Shown here piece by piece: positions 55,294-64,000 of a stretch of DNA of 64,000 bases. The position numbers were made by a program, and so were the translations under genes. How positions within the stretch are numbered: position 1 is the first letter of the stretch; each line of letters begins with the position of its first letter. Source of the stretch: Pseudomonas paeninsulae (GTDB taxonomy: Bacteria > Pseudomonadota > Gammaproteobacteria > Pseudomonadales > Pseudomonadaceae); the NCBI RefSeq assembly GCF_035621475.1, contig NZ_CP141799.1, positions 2,716,501 through 2,780,500 of the forward strand. Reading direction: 5' to 3'. Below the pieces are notes generated by a model. It ran no database searches, was not told the origin of the DNA, and saw only the letters and a list, made by a program, of their open reading frames with translations.

Positions 55294-57372
55294 TCACTGC
55301 CGCTCCGGCAGCCCATCCTCCACCCCCGCACTGTTATCCAGCAAGCTCTTGGTGGCCGTCTGCAGGAAAGCCTCGAGATTCTGCTGCAGTTCGGGATCGA
55401 GATCGCTGCGTACCCGCTCGGCGCTCGGCTCGGCCCCCAGGCGATAATCATACAGCCGCGGCTCGAAGCCCTTGGGCTGAATCAGAATGCGCTTCGAGGT
55501 CACTAGGGCCACGGTCTGATCGCCGCCCGAGGGCTTGATCACGCCGATGCCCAGATCACCTTGGGGCAGATTGAGTAGGTCGCGCCCCCAGCACTGATGA
55601 CGCACCTCGCCGCCCAGGCGGCCCATGATGGTCGGCACGATGTCGACTTGGGTGCCGACCGTATGGCTGACGGCGCCGAATTTATCCTGGATGCCCGGGC
55701 CGATCAGCAACAGCGGCACGTTGAAGCGAAACAGATCCATCTCGGTCAGTTGCTCGGTGCTGCCAAAACCATGATCGCCGACCACCACGAACAGGGTGTC
55801 CTTGAAATACGGCGCCTTGCGCGCCTTGTCGAAGAACTGACCGAGCGCCCAGTCGGCATAGCGCATGGCGGTGAGGTGTTCATCGGCCGAGCCGTGACCG
55901 GTCACCGGCTCGACCGGCAGGTTCTCCGGCAGCGCATAGGGGGTGTGGTTGGACAGGGTTTGCAGCAAGGCATAGAACGGTTTGCTGCCGAAGTTGTTGG
56001 CCAACTCGCTGGCACCGCGGTCGAACATGTCCTGGTCGGACACACCCCAGGTCGGGTCCATGAATACCGGATCGACGAAGTCCTCACGGCCGATGAAATT
56101 GCTCATGCCCTGGTTGCTGAAGAAACCCGACTGGTTGTCCCATTGGAAGTTGCCGTTGTAGACGTACAGGTTGTCATAACCACGAGCGCCGAGCAGTTGC
56201 GGCAGGCCGGAGAACTTGTTCGCGCCTTCGGGGGTGCGCATCAGGTACTCGAAACTCGGCAGGTTGGGGAAGCAGGCCATGCTGGCAAACATGCCCTGGT
56301 GGGTATGGGTGCCGTTGGAGAAGAAGCGATCGAACAACAGGCCCTCTTGCGCCAGTTTGTCGAAGTGCGGCGTGATATTACCCGGATAGCCCATGGCGCC
56401 GACAAAGTGGCCGGCAAAGCTTTCCATCAAAATCACCACCACATTGCGAATCGGCAAGGTGGCGTCGGCGGGCGGCGTGAAGTCACGGCGGATCGCCGCA
56501 GTGTCGGCATCGACCAGCTGATCGTAGGGAGTCAGTAGCAGTTCGCGCACGGTTTCCTGAGCCTGCTGGTCGGTCATGGTCGACTGCCAGGCGTTTTCAC
56601 GGTGCGAGGAAAAACTGGCTTGGGCAGCCGAGATCAGGGTCAAGGTGCCATTCAGGCCGAGCTGATTGGCGAACATCGACTCGGTGGTATAGGCATCGCC
56701 CCAGCGCAGCGGCGGACCCGAGCTGATGTGGCCACGGGCCGCAATCACGGCCACCAGCAGGCAGACGCCGAAGGTAGCGATACGCCAATACCAGGCCGGC
56801 GCACTCGTTGCGGATGACGCCTTGGCCGCTGGCCGGCTGAGCAGGTCCAGGCGCTTGAACAGTTTGCTCAGCAACCAGGTCGCCACGGCCCAGGCCAGCA
56901 GATAGCGGCCGACCGGGAAGCCGTTCCAGAGCATGCTCAAGACAGTCTTGGGATCTTCCTGAAAGTACTGGAACACCAGGCTGTTGAGGCGTTGATGAAA
57001 CTCGCGGTAGAAGTCCAGTTCGGACAGACCGAGAAACAGGGTGATGCTGGCGAATGCCGTCAACCAGAGGCGATGCAAGCCTCGGGCAGCCATGGCGCGC
57101 ACGCTGAGCAACGACAGCAGCAACGGGATGCAGGCATAGACCACCACCCGCAGGTCGAAACGCAGGCCATTGAGGAAGGCCTCGGCAAAGCTAGCCGCCG
57201 GAGTGATGCCGATCAGCTCGCGGTTGTAGACCAGCAAGGCCACCCGCAGCAAGGCATAGATCAGCAGCAGCGCCATCGCACTCAAGAGGGTGAAGGCCAG
57301 GTGACTTTTCAGGGTCGGACGCGCGAGATGAGATGCAGACGCTGGATGATTGAGGGCCGGAGTGGAGGCCAT
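55294..57372 (-). CDS. LTA synthase family sulfatase-domain membrane protein
   Basis: A 692-residue protein with five membrane segments in the first 215 residues (about 30-48, 78-95, 105-122, 155-172, 198-215) and a periplasmic sulfatase/alkaline-phosphatase fold domain from about 300 to 620. Metal and nucleophile motifs are VVVILMESFAGHFVG (Glu), SNGTHTHQGMFA (Thr) and FVVVGDHGFG (Asp-His). Family enzymes transfer phosphoglycerol or phosphoethanolamine to glycans or lipids (OpgB-like in Gram-negatives). It starts four bases after the propeller gene stop, so they are an operon. Substrate unknown. Confidence 0.9.
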   Translation of the reverse strand: MASTPALNHPASASHLARPTLKSHLAFTLLSAMALLLIYALLRVALLVYNRELIGITPAASFAEAFLNGLRFDLRVVVYACIPLLLSLLSVRAMAARGLHRLWLTAFASITLFLGLSELDFYREFHQRLNSLVFQYFQEDPKTVLSMLWNGFPVGRYLLAWAVATWLLSKLFKRLDLLSRPAAKASSATSAPAWYWRIATFGVCLLVAVIAARGHISSGPPLRWGDAYTTESMFANQLGLNGTLTLISAAQASFSSHRENAWQSTMTDQQAQETVRELLLTPYDQLVDADTAAIRRDFTPPADATLPIRNVVVILMESFAGHFVGAMGYPGNITPHFDKLAQEGLLFDRFFSNGTHTHQGMFASMACFPNLPSFEYLMRTPEGANKFSGLPQLLGARGYDNLYVYNGNFQWDNQSGFFSNQGMSNFIGREDFVDPVFMDPTWGVSDQDMFDRGASELANNFGSKPFYALLQTLSNHTPYALPENLPVEPVTGHGSADEHLTAMRYADWALGQFFDKARKAPYFKDTLFVVVGDHGFGSTEQLTEMDLFRFNVPLLLIGPGIQDKFGAVSHTVGTQVDIVPTIMGRLGGEVRHQCWGRDLLNLPQGDLGIGVIKPSGGDQTVALVTSKRILIQPKGFEPRLYDYRLGAEPSAERVRSDLDPELQQNLEAFLQTATKSLLDNSAGVEDGLPERQ

Positions 57373-57376
57373 AGGT

Positions 57377-58234
57377 TCAGATTCCGTGGGATCGACGCTT
57401 GAGTTCGAGAATACGCTTGCGGCCTTGCTCGGCCAGCAAGTAGCGACCGGGAGCCACGGCGATGATGGTTTGTGCGGAGCGCAAATGTTGCAAGACTACC
57501 TGCAACTCTCCAGAAGAATCGAGCAGCAGCAAGCGAGCCATATGGGTACTGTCTTCAGTGATCCACAGGCCGTCGGCGGTGCACAGTAAAAAACCCGGCT
57601 GATTGAGGCCGGCCTGCACCAGAACGTCTTCACCCGAGGCTTGCCACTGCTTGATCCAGCCCTTTTTCTTCTCGCTATAGAACAGCCGCCCATCGGCACA
57701 GACCGTGACCGCTTCGCCCTCATCCAGCCCCTCACGCAAGGTGACGACCTCATCGTTAACTGGGTCGTAACGCAACAGCCGACCACGTTGCTTGTCCTGG
57801 ATGACATACAGGTAATGGCCGTCGCTGGCGATGCCTTCGACACTATCGCTGGAGAACAGCGGCTCGGTCGTGTCGCCCTGCAACAGCAACAGCGGTAGTT
57901 TGTCCGCCTCCTGACTGACCGCCACCCCATTGCCAAATGCAGCCAATCCGTCTGGTTTGGACAAGCCATGCAAGACCGTCTTTAGGCTACCGTCACGGTT
58001 TTGCCTGAGGATCGTGCCCTTGCCGTCGGAAAACTCCTGACTGATATAAAGCCTGCCCCGAGCATCGAGAGCTAAGGCACTGACGCGGTCAATATCCGCT
58101 TTAAAAACCTGATATTGCCAATCAGAGGAAGCAGTTACCGGGTAGAAATGCCGCCAGGCGGGGTAAGCCAAGCCAGGCACAACCAGTACCAGGCAGCACA
58201 GCAGCCACCGCCTGTAGCGCAAAAATAATTGCAT
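57377..58234 (-). CDS. Beta-propeller (SMP-30/NHL-like) membrane-anchored protein
   Basis: A 285-residue protein with an N-terminal signal anchor (LLCCLVLVVPGLAYPAW, about 9-25) and a periplasmic repeat domain of SMP-30/NHL style (VSALALDARGRLYISQEFSDG, SKPDGLAAFGNGVAVSQE, EGIASDGHYLYVIQDKQRGR, EGEAVTVCADGRLFYSEK). GGAGTG lies upstream of ATG 58234; codons before it are GTG. Overlap is absent but spacing to the LTA-synthase-like gene is only four bases, so the propeller probably works with that transferase. Confidence 0.78.
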   Translation of the reverse strand: MQLFLRYRRWLLCCLVLVVPGLAYPAWRHFYPVTASSDWQYQVFKADIDRVSALALDARGRLYISQEFSDGKGTILRQNRDGSLKTVLHGLSKPDGLAAFGNGVAVSQEADKLPLLLLQGDTTEPLFSSDSVEGIASDGHYLYVIQDKQRGRLLRYDPVNDEVVTLREGLDEGEAVTVCADGRLFYSEKKKGWIKQWQASGEDVLVQAGLNQPGFLLCTADGLWITEDSTHMARLLLLDSSGELQVVLQHLRSAQTIIAVAPGRYLLAEQGRKRILELKRRSHGI

Positions 58235-58471
58235 CGACACCACTCCACAGCCAACCCAGAGAAAACGCCGGAAAGTCTGCCAAGTTCGATGTGAAAATTT
58301 TGTCGCGAAGGCTTTAGCGCGCAGTCTTCTGGCTGCGGGTGCCGCGCTTATGGGTTGCTGCAGCCGAGGATGTCAGCCTGTGCGTGCGCGGAGGTGCTCA
58401 AGTGATAGTCAGCGCTGCCACTGTGGTCTTGCTCCGGGACACCCCGCCAACCGGCCGGGGCGGCCAGTCCC

Positions 58472-58936
58472 TCAGTTGAAGAACTTCTTCATCGAGCGCG
58501 AGAACCAGCCGTCGACCTGTTGATTGCTGACCAAACTATTCATGTTGTCCTTGACCGCCTGCACATAGCCGGCGTCGTCGCTACGGATATGGTTGAACAA
58601 CCAGCGCGAGAGCAAACCGAGTAACTCATCGGTGATGTCCTCGCCGGCCTGGAAGCGCAGGTTGAAGTCCTTGACCCGACCGATGAAGATTTCATGGACT
58701 CGCTTGTGCGGGCGCGTGAACGCGTAGCCGGCCTCCTCCAACAGCGACTCCTCGAAGGCGAAATGTGACAGGGTGTAATCCACCAAGCCATTCAACACAT
58801 CCCCCACCTCGCCGCCACTGCCCCCGCTAACCTTCGCCTGGTGCAGGGAATTGATCATATCGACGATGCGCTTGTGCTGGTCATCAATGACTTGAATGCC
58901 TGTATTCAGATCGTCTTGCCAAGCCAGATAACTCAT
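58472..58936 (-). CDS. Bacteriohemerythrin
   Basis: A 154-residue four-helix hemerythrin. The diiron ligands H21, H58, E62, H77, H81, H116 and D121 are all present, in HKRIVD, HFAFEE, HKRVHE and HIRSDD. It binds O2 and in P. aeruginosa a related protein (Mhr) serves as O2 buffer or NO-linked partner. GAGGGGAATG-type site before ATG 58936. Single gene. Confidence 0.94.
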   Translation of the reverse strand: MSYLAWQDDLNTGIQVIDDQHKRIVDMINSLHQAKVSGGSGGEVGDVLNGLVDYTLSHFAFEESLLEEAGYAFTRPHKRVHEIFIGRVKDFNLRFQAGEDITDELLGLLSRWLFNHIRSDDAGYVQAVKDNMNSLVSNQQVDGWFSRSMKKFFN

Positions 58937-59117
58937 TCCCCTCAGCCCCTAATGTGCGTTCGACTGCATTGCGAACGCTACGCCAAGGCTACTCAACAGC
59001 TCTGGAATGGGGGCTGACGCAGATCAGTGAATAGTTGCTTAGGGGCCTATCGACGGAACGGGCAGAGCTAATGGCGCTAGTACAGTTGTCGGCTGAACGG
59101 AGGTCATTCGCGGATTT

Positions 59118-59462
59118 TCAGCTGTCGATGGATGCATGAGCCGGGCGAAAGAGCGTGACCAGCATGATCGAGTCGGTCTTGGCCCGCAGGGCATGTTCGG
59201 CCTCTTCGGCCAGGTACATCAGATCGTTGTCACGCATTTCATGCCATGTGCCCTGGGCCTGCACGTCGACGCAGCCCTGCAGGCAATGCAGGGTCAGAGG
59301 GCCGGCTACGGCGTGCCCGGGGATGACCTTGCCGGCCTGCAACACCAGGCGCATGACCTCGATGCGCGGGGCGCTGACAATTGCCTGGGAGATGAAATCA
59401 GGCGACTTTGCGGCAGACAGCAGATTGACCACTTCTCCCGATGCTGCGTGCTTCAAGGCCAT
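59118..59462 (-). CDS. Cupin domain protein
   Basis: A 114-residue single cupin (GKVIPGHAVAGPLTLHCLQGCVDV, MYLAEEAEHALRAKTDS). Two possible metal His/Glu positions (GH, LH; AEHAL) are partly kept, so it may bind a metal. A weak site precedes ATG 59462. Function unknown; small cupins often are sugar or antibiotic-related oxygenases or sensors. Confidence 0.8.
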   Translation of the reverse strand: MALKHAASGEVVNLLSAAKSPDFISQAIVSAPRIEVMRLVLQAGKVIPGHAVAGPLTLHCLQGCVDVQAQGTWHEMRDNDLMYLAEEAEHALRAKTDSIMLVTLFRPAHASIDS

Positions 59463-59693
59463 GATCGGCTATCACCCATGGAGGATGAACCCTCAAGGTA
59501 GTCGAGTGCGCCGGAGGCTGTCCAATCATGGCGCGGCGTCTGCGGCTAGCGGCCTGTGCGGTTAACGTTCGGATGCATGAGGTTCTGAGACAAGTCGCGA
59601 CGACGAGTCATCGCCCGCTATGGCGATGAGCCGCAACGCAGTATCTGGGTTTCATGCGCCGAAGTTGACTAATCGAACCGACCAAACAGGCCA

Positions 59694-59915
59694 TTAACTG
59701 CGCGGTTTGCTGCGCAATGGATCGAGTAACGATGACAGGCCGTTATGATCGATTTCCTGCATCAACTCCAGCAGGCGGCCAACTTCTCCCTTGGGGAAGC
59801 CCTCGCGGGCGAACCAGTTGAGGTAGCGGCCTGGCAGGTCGGCGATCAAGCGACCTTTATATTTGCCAAAAGGCATTTCGCGGGTCACCAGCAGTTGCAG
59901 GTCTTCGGGTTTCAT
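59694..59915 (-). CDS. DUF3820 family protein
   Basis: A 73-residue protein with the DUF3820 core MPFGKYKGRLIADLPGRYLNWF, AREGFPKGEVGRLLELM. A P. aeruginosa homologue is annotated as quorum-sensing-regulated virulence factor (QSregVF_b). The ATG at 59915 is favoured (GAGCG upstream); ATG at 59942 adds nine residues. Function unproven. Confidence 0.82.
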   Translation of the reverse strand: MKPEDLQLLVTREMPFGKYKGRLIADLPGRYLNWFAREGFPKGEVGRLLELMQEIDHNGLSSLLDPLRSKPRS

Positions 59916-60100
59916 TGGGCGCTCGGGTTCATGGGTGATCATGGACAACGTGGCTCGGCCATGCGGATCATGTGCGCAATTATGCCTAACCACGGCCCTA
60001 GTCGGCGCAAAAGCCCCGGCAGGCGACCAACGCACAGGCCGGCGCCGGCAAACTCGGGTAAGCTTTGCCCCCGCCATTTGCTACCCAGGGTTGTCACGCA

Positions 60101-60472
60101 ATGCTCATCAAGGCACTCAGAATCGGTCTCGGCCAGTTGATCGTGTTTCTCGACTTCATCACCCGCCCGCGCAAGCTCAAACGTGCGCCTGCCGCGCAGG
60201 CGGCAGTCGAGCAGGCCGCCGCAGGCCTGGCGCTGTACCAGTTTCATGCCTGCCCATTCTGTGTAAAAACCCGTCGTACCCTGCACAAACTCAACGTGCC
60301 GATCACCCTGCGCGACGCTAAGAACGACGACCAGCATCGGCAAACCCTGCTGGAGCAAGGTGGCAAGATCAAGGTGCCGTGCCTGCGCATCGAGGACAAC
60401 GGCCAGAGCACTTGGCTGTATGAGTCCAAGGCGATCATTGCCTATCTGAACGAGCGCTTCGCGGCGGCCTGA
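60101..60472 (+). CDS. Glutaredoxin / GST N-terminal domain protein
   Basis: A 123-residue protein: N-terminal hydrophobic helix (about 5-20) and a thioredoxin-fold domain with the CPFC active site near residue 52 (HACPFCVKTRRTLHKL), KVPCLRIEDNG and YESKAIIAYLNERF. It looks like a membrane-anchored glutaredoxin of the type beside glutathione S-transferases. ATG at 60101 has a weak site; a longer frame to 60065 is not needed. Confidence 0.85.
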   Translation: MLIKALRIGLGQLIVFLDFITRPRKLKRAPAAQAAVEQAAAGLALYQFHACPFCVKTRRTLHKLNVPITLRDAKNDDQHRQTLLEQGGKIKVPCLRIEDNGQSTWLYESKAIIAYLNERFAAA

Positions 60473-60599
60473 GGCCTGAAATCACCGTGCAAGTCGCTAT
60501 GTAGCCGAATATGCCTTAGCGCAATCCGGGAGCTATGTGTCAGTCCAGGAATTCCCCGGATTTCATCCGGGCTACACATACTGAGATCGGTGGCTTTTG
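60473..60599. other. Gap after glutaredoxin with CCCGGAT-type hairpin
   Basis: CCCCGGATTTCATCCGGG near 60553-60570 is a small palindrome; TAGCCCGG-like termini are common in Pseudomonas intergenic repeats. Confidence 0.5.
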
Positions 60600-60749
60600 T
60601 AGGATACGGTTGAGCACAGCGAAACCCATCGGCGATCCGTAAATCAACGCGCAGCACGACCATACTCACCCGCAACCATTGCTGCCCCGCCCCTGATGCA
60701 GCTGGCATTCACGGCGATGGGTATCGCTGCGCTCAACGCCATCCTACCG
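60600..60749. repeat. Dispersed palindromic repeat pair
   Basis: An inverse copy at 60600-60631 (GTAGGATACGG..ACCCATC) and a direct copy at 60716-60749 (GATGGGTATCGC..CATCCTACCG) face each other. The direct copy matches 2417-2450 in 32 of 34 bases. Confidence 0.7.
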
Positions 60750-60825
60750 ACAGCTACGTAGCCCACATAAGCGTTGGCGCAGTTCGGGGGCGAATGTTTA
60801 GCCGCGGCAATCCCCTGCCATGCAG

Positions 60826-62082
60826 CTATCGCCCTACCCCGGGCTCGGTGACGCGCACCACCTGCGCCGGTGTGCGGCGCATCAGCACCTGGCCGGCGCG
60901 AATCGACACCAGGGCATGGCCCTGGCTGCGCAGCATCTGGTAGTCGCTGGCCGCGGACAGGATCAACAGGTTGGCCGGGCGCCCCACTGCTATGCCGTAG
61001 CCCTCGCCCAGGTTGAGGGTTTTCGCACTGTTGTCGGTGACCAGATCCAGCGCCCGCTGCAGATCCTCGAAACCGAGCATGTGGCAGATGTGCAGGCCGG
61101 CCTCGAGGATGCGCAAGATATTGCCGTTGCCCAGCGGATACCAGGGGTCGACGATGGAGTCCTGGCCGAAGCAGACATTCATCCCGGCGCGGTCGAGTTC
61201 GGCGACGCGGGTCAGCCCGCGGCGCTTGGGATATACGTCGAAACGGCCCTGCAGATGGATGCTCTCGGTCGGGCAGGAGACGAAGTTGATCTGTGACTGT
61301 TTGAGCAGACGGAACAGCTTGGAGCAGTAGGCGTTGTCATAGGAGCCCATGGCGGTGGTATGGCTGGCCGTGACCCGCGCGCCCATGCCGCGCACGCGCG
61401 CCTCTTCGGCCAGCACCTCGAGAAAGCGCGAGTGCGGATCGTCGGTCTCGTCGCAGTGCACATCCACCAGGCAGCCGCTGCGCTCGGCCAGGTCCATGAG
61501 GAACTTGATCGAGCTGACGCCCTGCTCGCGGGTGTTCTCGAAATGCGGAATACCGCCAACCACGTCGACGCCAAGCGCTACCGCCTGTTCCATCAGCGCG
61601 CGGCCATTGGCGTAAGACTCGATGCCCTCCTGGGGAAAGGCAACGAGCTGCAGGTCGATCAGGTGGCGGGTTTCCTCGCGCACCTCGAGCAACGCCTTGA
61701 GCGCGGCCAGGGTCGGATCGGTGACGTCAACATGGCTGCGCACGTGCTGGATACCATGGTCGACCAGCATGTCGATGGCCTTGCGCGCCCGCTGCTTGCT
61801 GTCCTCGTGGGTGACCAGGGCCTTGCGTTCGGCCCAGCGCTCGATGCCTTCGAGCAGCGTGCCACTGAGGTTCCAGCTCGGCTCGCCGGCGGTGAGAGCC
61901 GCATCGAGGTGGATATGCGGCTCGACGAAGGGTGGCGCCACCAGATTGCCGGCGGCGTCCAGCTCGTCTGCCGCGGCGACCAGTTCCTGCGCCTGCGCGG
62001 CTATGGCGGCGATGCGCGTTTGCGCCAGCTCGATGCGAAACAGGCCGCTGCGGCCACGCAGACGGGCATTGACGATATTCAT
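60826..62082 (-). CDS. codA: Cytosine deaminase-type amidohydrolase
   Basis: A 418-residue amidohydrolase-superfamily enzyme of the CodA type (cytosine to uracil plus ammonia). Metal and catalytic residues are in PFVEPHIHLDAALT, LVDVHCDETDDPHSR, VTASHTTAMGSYD and VCFGQDSIVDPWYPLGNGN. It also matches isoguanine/N-isopropylammelide-type relatives, so the substrate may be a related pyrimidine or purine. The ATG at 62082 is good; no codB is adjacent, only TRAP dctM debris on the far side. Full length. Confidence 0.88.
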   Translation of the reverse strand: MNIVNARLRGRSGLFRIELAQTRIAAIAAQAQELVAAADELDAAGNLVAPPFVEPHIHLDAALTAGEPSWNLSGTLLEGIERWAERKALVTHEDSKQRARKAIDMLVDHGIQHVRSHVDVTDPTLAALKALLEVREETRHLIDLQLVAFPQEGIESYANGRALMEQAVALGVDVVGGIPHFENTREQGVSSIKFLMDLAERSGCLVDVHCDETDDPHSRFLEVLAEEARVRGMGARVTASHTTAMGSYDNAYCSKLFRLLKQSQINFVSCPTESIHLQGRFDVYPKRRGLTRVAELDRAGMNVCFGQDSIVDPWYPLGNGNILRILEAGLHICHMLGFEDLQRALDLVTDNSAKTLNLGEGYGIAVGRPANLLILSAASDYQMLRSQGHALVSIRAGQVLMRRTPAQVVRVTEPGVGR

Positions 62083-62483
62083 GGGTTACTCCAGATGTGG
62101 GCACAGATCCAGGCGTAGATTAACAGGCCCTCGGCGGCGCAGGCCGAGGAACGCCGCCCAACAAGCTCACGTCATTTTGTAGCGTAGGGCGTACTCGCGA
62201 AGCAGTACGCCGTTACAGCCAATGCCGCTACGCTCGTGGGCGACCGACACCCTGCTCCGCCCTACAAATTCGTACTTTCGAAAACAGCCGAATTGTTGCC
62301 GAAATCAGGAAATATTTTTCAGAGTGCCCTTAGTCATACCCACCGGAATGCGATTTTTCTTGGCGAATGCGTCGACGAATTCGAACGTGATTTTGAGGGG
62401 GCCTGCGACAAGCATCTGATTCAGGCCACTGGTTTTCACTACTGGATCAATCGCCGCTTAGGGGTAGACGTGCGGCGATCAGA
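62083..62483. other. Gap upstream of codA with repeat-like sequence
   Basis: GTAGCGTAGGGCGTACTCGC to CCGCCCTACA (about 62179-62266) is a palindromic repeat-like stretch. No gene is seen in 62267-62483. Confidence 0.5.
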
Positions 62484-62506
62484 GGTTGTGAAAATATCAA
62501 GCACCG
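62484..62506. repeat. 23-base dispersed repeat copy B
   Basis: Same 23-mer family as 28794-28816, same strand, two mismatches. Confidence 0.55.
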
Positions 62507-62559
62507 TCGCGAGGCCGCCTCCAGGCGGTCGCAGTAGGCGGGCATCTGTTCGCAAGTTC

Positions 62560-62890
62560 TCAGGGCACGCTGCTGAGCACCGCCCTACTGCTGTCCAGAG
62601 CGCCGTCGCCCTCCATGACCAGCAAGGTTGCCGGCATTACTTCGCGCTTCGACAACGAACTGACCACCTCGCGTAACGGGCCGATGGCGCTGCCGTTGGC
62701 CGCCCCGGCGGCGTTGGTCTTGAAACTCGCTACCGGCTGGTTCTGGCCAGCGAGGTAGAGACTGTAGACAGTCTCTGGCTTGAGCTTGAACAACGCTACA
62801 TCCAGTGAATCGACCAGCCCCAGGTTGCGCGCCACCACAAAACCGCCGCCCTCCCCCTGCTTGGCCTTGAGCGCGACGTTATGCGGCTCG
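62560..62890 (-). pseudogene. 3' part of a hypothetical secreted protein (5' part lost at a junction)
   Basis: The minus strand reads NVALKAKQGEGGGFVVARNL, VDSLDVALFKLKPETVYSLYL, QPVASFKTNAAGAANGSAIG, PLREVVSSLSKREVMPATLL and VMEGDGALDSSRAVLSS. The gene should start to the right of 62890 but there the sequence becomes the antisense of dctM. The remaining frame is the C-terminal half of a beta-rich protein known only as hypothetical in Pseudomonas. Broken by the same junction that truncates dctM. Confidence 0.7.
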
Positions 62891-63909
62891 CCATTTCCGG
62901 CTACGGCCCGGCCACCACCGCCGCGGTCGGCATGCTGATGATCCCGGCCATGGTCAAGCGTGGTTACGGTAAGGGTTACGCCTCGGCGGTCACCGCCTCC
63001 TCCGGCGGCCTGGGCATCATCATTCCGCCGTCGATTCCGATGGTGATCTTCGGCATCTCGGCCATGGGCATGCTGCCGTCCTCCGATGCGATAGAGAAGT
63101 ACGGCGAATTCGGTTCGGTATCGATTCCCAAGCTGTTCATCGCCGGGGTCGTGCCTGGGCTGATGCTGGCCGGCGGGCTGTTGGTGATGAACTACTTCCG
63201 CTGCAAAAAACTTGGCTACACCGGCAGTGGCGAAGGCTGGTCCGCGGCGAATATTCGCAAGGCCTTGCGTGATGGGTTCTGGTCGATCCTCGCCCCCTTC
63301 GTGATTCTCGGCGGTATCTACACCGGCCTGTTCACCCCGACCGAGTCGGCCATCGTGGCGATTTTCTATACCCTGTTCGTCGGCCTGTTCATCCATAAGG
63401 AACTGCACATCAAGGAGCTGTTCAAGTCGCTGGAGACCACCACCTGGATCACCGGGCGGGTGCTGGTGATTCTATTCACCGCCACGGTGTTCGGCCGCCT
63501 GCTGGTGGAGAACCAGATTCCGGCCATCGTCGCCGACTCGATGCTCAGCCTGACCGACAATCTTTACCTGATCTGGATATTGATCATCGGCTTCCTGCTG
63601 TTCGTCGGCATGTTCATGGAAACCCTGGCGGCGATCATGATCCTCACCCCGGTGATTCTGCCGATCGCCTACAGCCTGGGCATCGACCCGGTGCACTTCG
63701 GCATCGTGCTGATCTGCTGCCTGAGCATCGGCTTCATGACCCCGCCGATGGGCGAGAACCTGTTCATCGCCTCCGGTATTTCCGGCACGGCGATCGAGGA
63801 AATCTCGCACAAGGCGCTGCCCTTCGTGGCGATCCTGACCATCGCAACCCTGATCATCGCCTACGTGCCGGCGATCAGCCTGACCCTGCCCGCGCTCTTG
63901 GGGTATTGA
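62881..63909 (+). CDS. TRAP transporter large permease DctM, 5'-truncated
   Basis: 342 residues of a DctM family permease that is normally about 430. The first readable family sequence is ISGYGPATTAAVGMLMIPAM (usually SGSGPATTAAVG about 95 residues in), so the first three or so membrane helices are missing. The rest is intact: SGGLGIIIPPSIPMVIFGIS, GGIYTGLFTPTESAIVAIF, GMFMETLAAIMILTPVILP, SIGFMTPPMGENLF. ATG at 62881 is the nearest start but has no good ribosome site. It is likely non-functional unless an unusual start exists. dctP and dctQ are absent. The last 91 bases of the window hold no gene. Confidence 0.8.
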   Translation: MRLAISGYGPATTAAVGMLMIPAMVKRGYGKGYASAVTASSGGLGIIIPPSIPMVIFGISAMGMLPSSDAIEKYGEFGSVSIPKLFIAGVVPGLMLAGGLLVMNYFRCKKLGYTGSGEGWSAANIRKALRDGFWSILAPFVILGGIYTGLFTPTESAIVAIFYTLFVGLFIHKELHIKELFKSLETTTWITGRVLVILFTATVFGRLLVENQIPAIVADSMLSLTDNLYLIWILIIGFLLFVGMFMETLAAIMILTPVILPIAYSLGIDPVHFGIVLICCLSIGFMTPPMGENLFIASGISGTAIEEISHKALPFVAILTIATLIIAYVPAISLTLPALLGY

Positions 63910-64000
63910 CGACCCTCACCTGACTTTGTCCTTGACCGGGATCGCCAGCGCGATAAATGCTGGAGATCCCTACGGGGCACGGAAAACATCTGAGGCTCCA

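Noticed and set aside
62083..62283. Possible CRISPR-like spacing of TACGCCG/CGTAGGGC motifs
   Set aside because: Only two imperfect palindromic copies; consistent with an intergenic repeat, not an array.

Overview
The window reads as a chromosomal segment of a Pseudomonas (gammaproteobacterium, GC-rich). The main reasons are an EF-P carrying Arg32 in a KSGRN loop with the EarP rhamnosyltransferase gene beside it, a NosP/NahK nitric-oxide sensing pair, several local gene orders that resemble P. aeruginosa (tal / STAS / REC-PP2C / PilZ / mlaA / queF; thiolase / fadB-like / amidotransferase / plsC), and REP-type palindromes of the Pseudomonas kind. Genus is an inference from gene content; species cannot be given.

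Layout. 0.1-10.7 kb is a PQQ/alcohol-oxidation neighbourhood: an ABC-2 permease, the wreck of a PQQ-associated CXXCW gene, a LuxR-type response regulator, the hybrid kinase NahK overlapping the FIST-domain sensor NosP, a porin and an isolated PqqF protease with no other pqq genes in view. 10.9-13.0 kb is decayed: an IS3-family remnant, a flavodoxin-like oxidoreductase and a MerR regulator that has lost the start of its DNA-binding domain. 13.2-20.6 kb is one long leftward operon (TRAP transporter dctQ-dctM-dctP, a three-part FAD/[2Fe-2S] amine oxidase resembling HcnABC or opine/hydroxyproline dehydrogenases, and a RidA protein) with a divergent LysR regulator.

20.7-37.0 kb is core housekeeping: a degenerate integrase next to dusA, then tal, a STAS/REC-PP2C partner-switch pair, PilZ, mlaA, a HAD-like pseudo-enzyme, queF, pyrF, a PhzF protein, two LysR genes around a TauE/SafE permease, efp-earP, a retropepsin-like protein and tRNA-Ser(GGA). 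37.5-47.0 kb holds a crotonase, an amino-acid-type chemoreceptor, plsC, an amidotransferase, three tiny ORFs and a thiolase/fadB-like beta-oxidation pair.

47.5-64 kb is more accessory: a tiny membrane peptide, a periplasmic rhodanese overlapping a sulfite-oxidase-fold/cytochrome c protein, a broken proteasome-type protease, an amidotransferase, RraB, an esterase with a divergent SDR, a hemolysin-III protein, an LTA-synthase-like sulfatase with a beta-propeller partner, bacteriohemerythrin, a cupin, DUF3820, a glutaredoxin and cytosine deaminase. The right end is a scar at about 62.88 kb where a TRAP dctM gene and an opposite-strand gene have both lost their 5' parts. At least six broken genes and several dispersed repeats make gene decay and repeat traffic the most distinctive feature of the window. 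No CRISPR array, prophage or intact transposon is visible. The best candidates for undescribed biology are the TRAP-fed oxidase operon of unknown substrate, the rhodanese/SUOX-fold/cytochrome c unit and the cluster of tiny ORFs.
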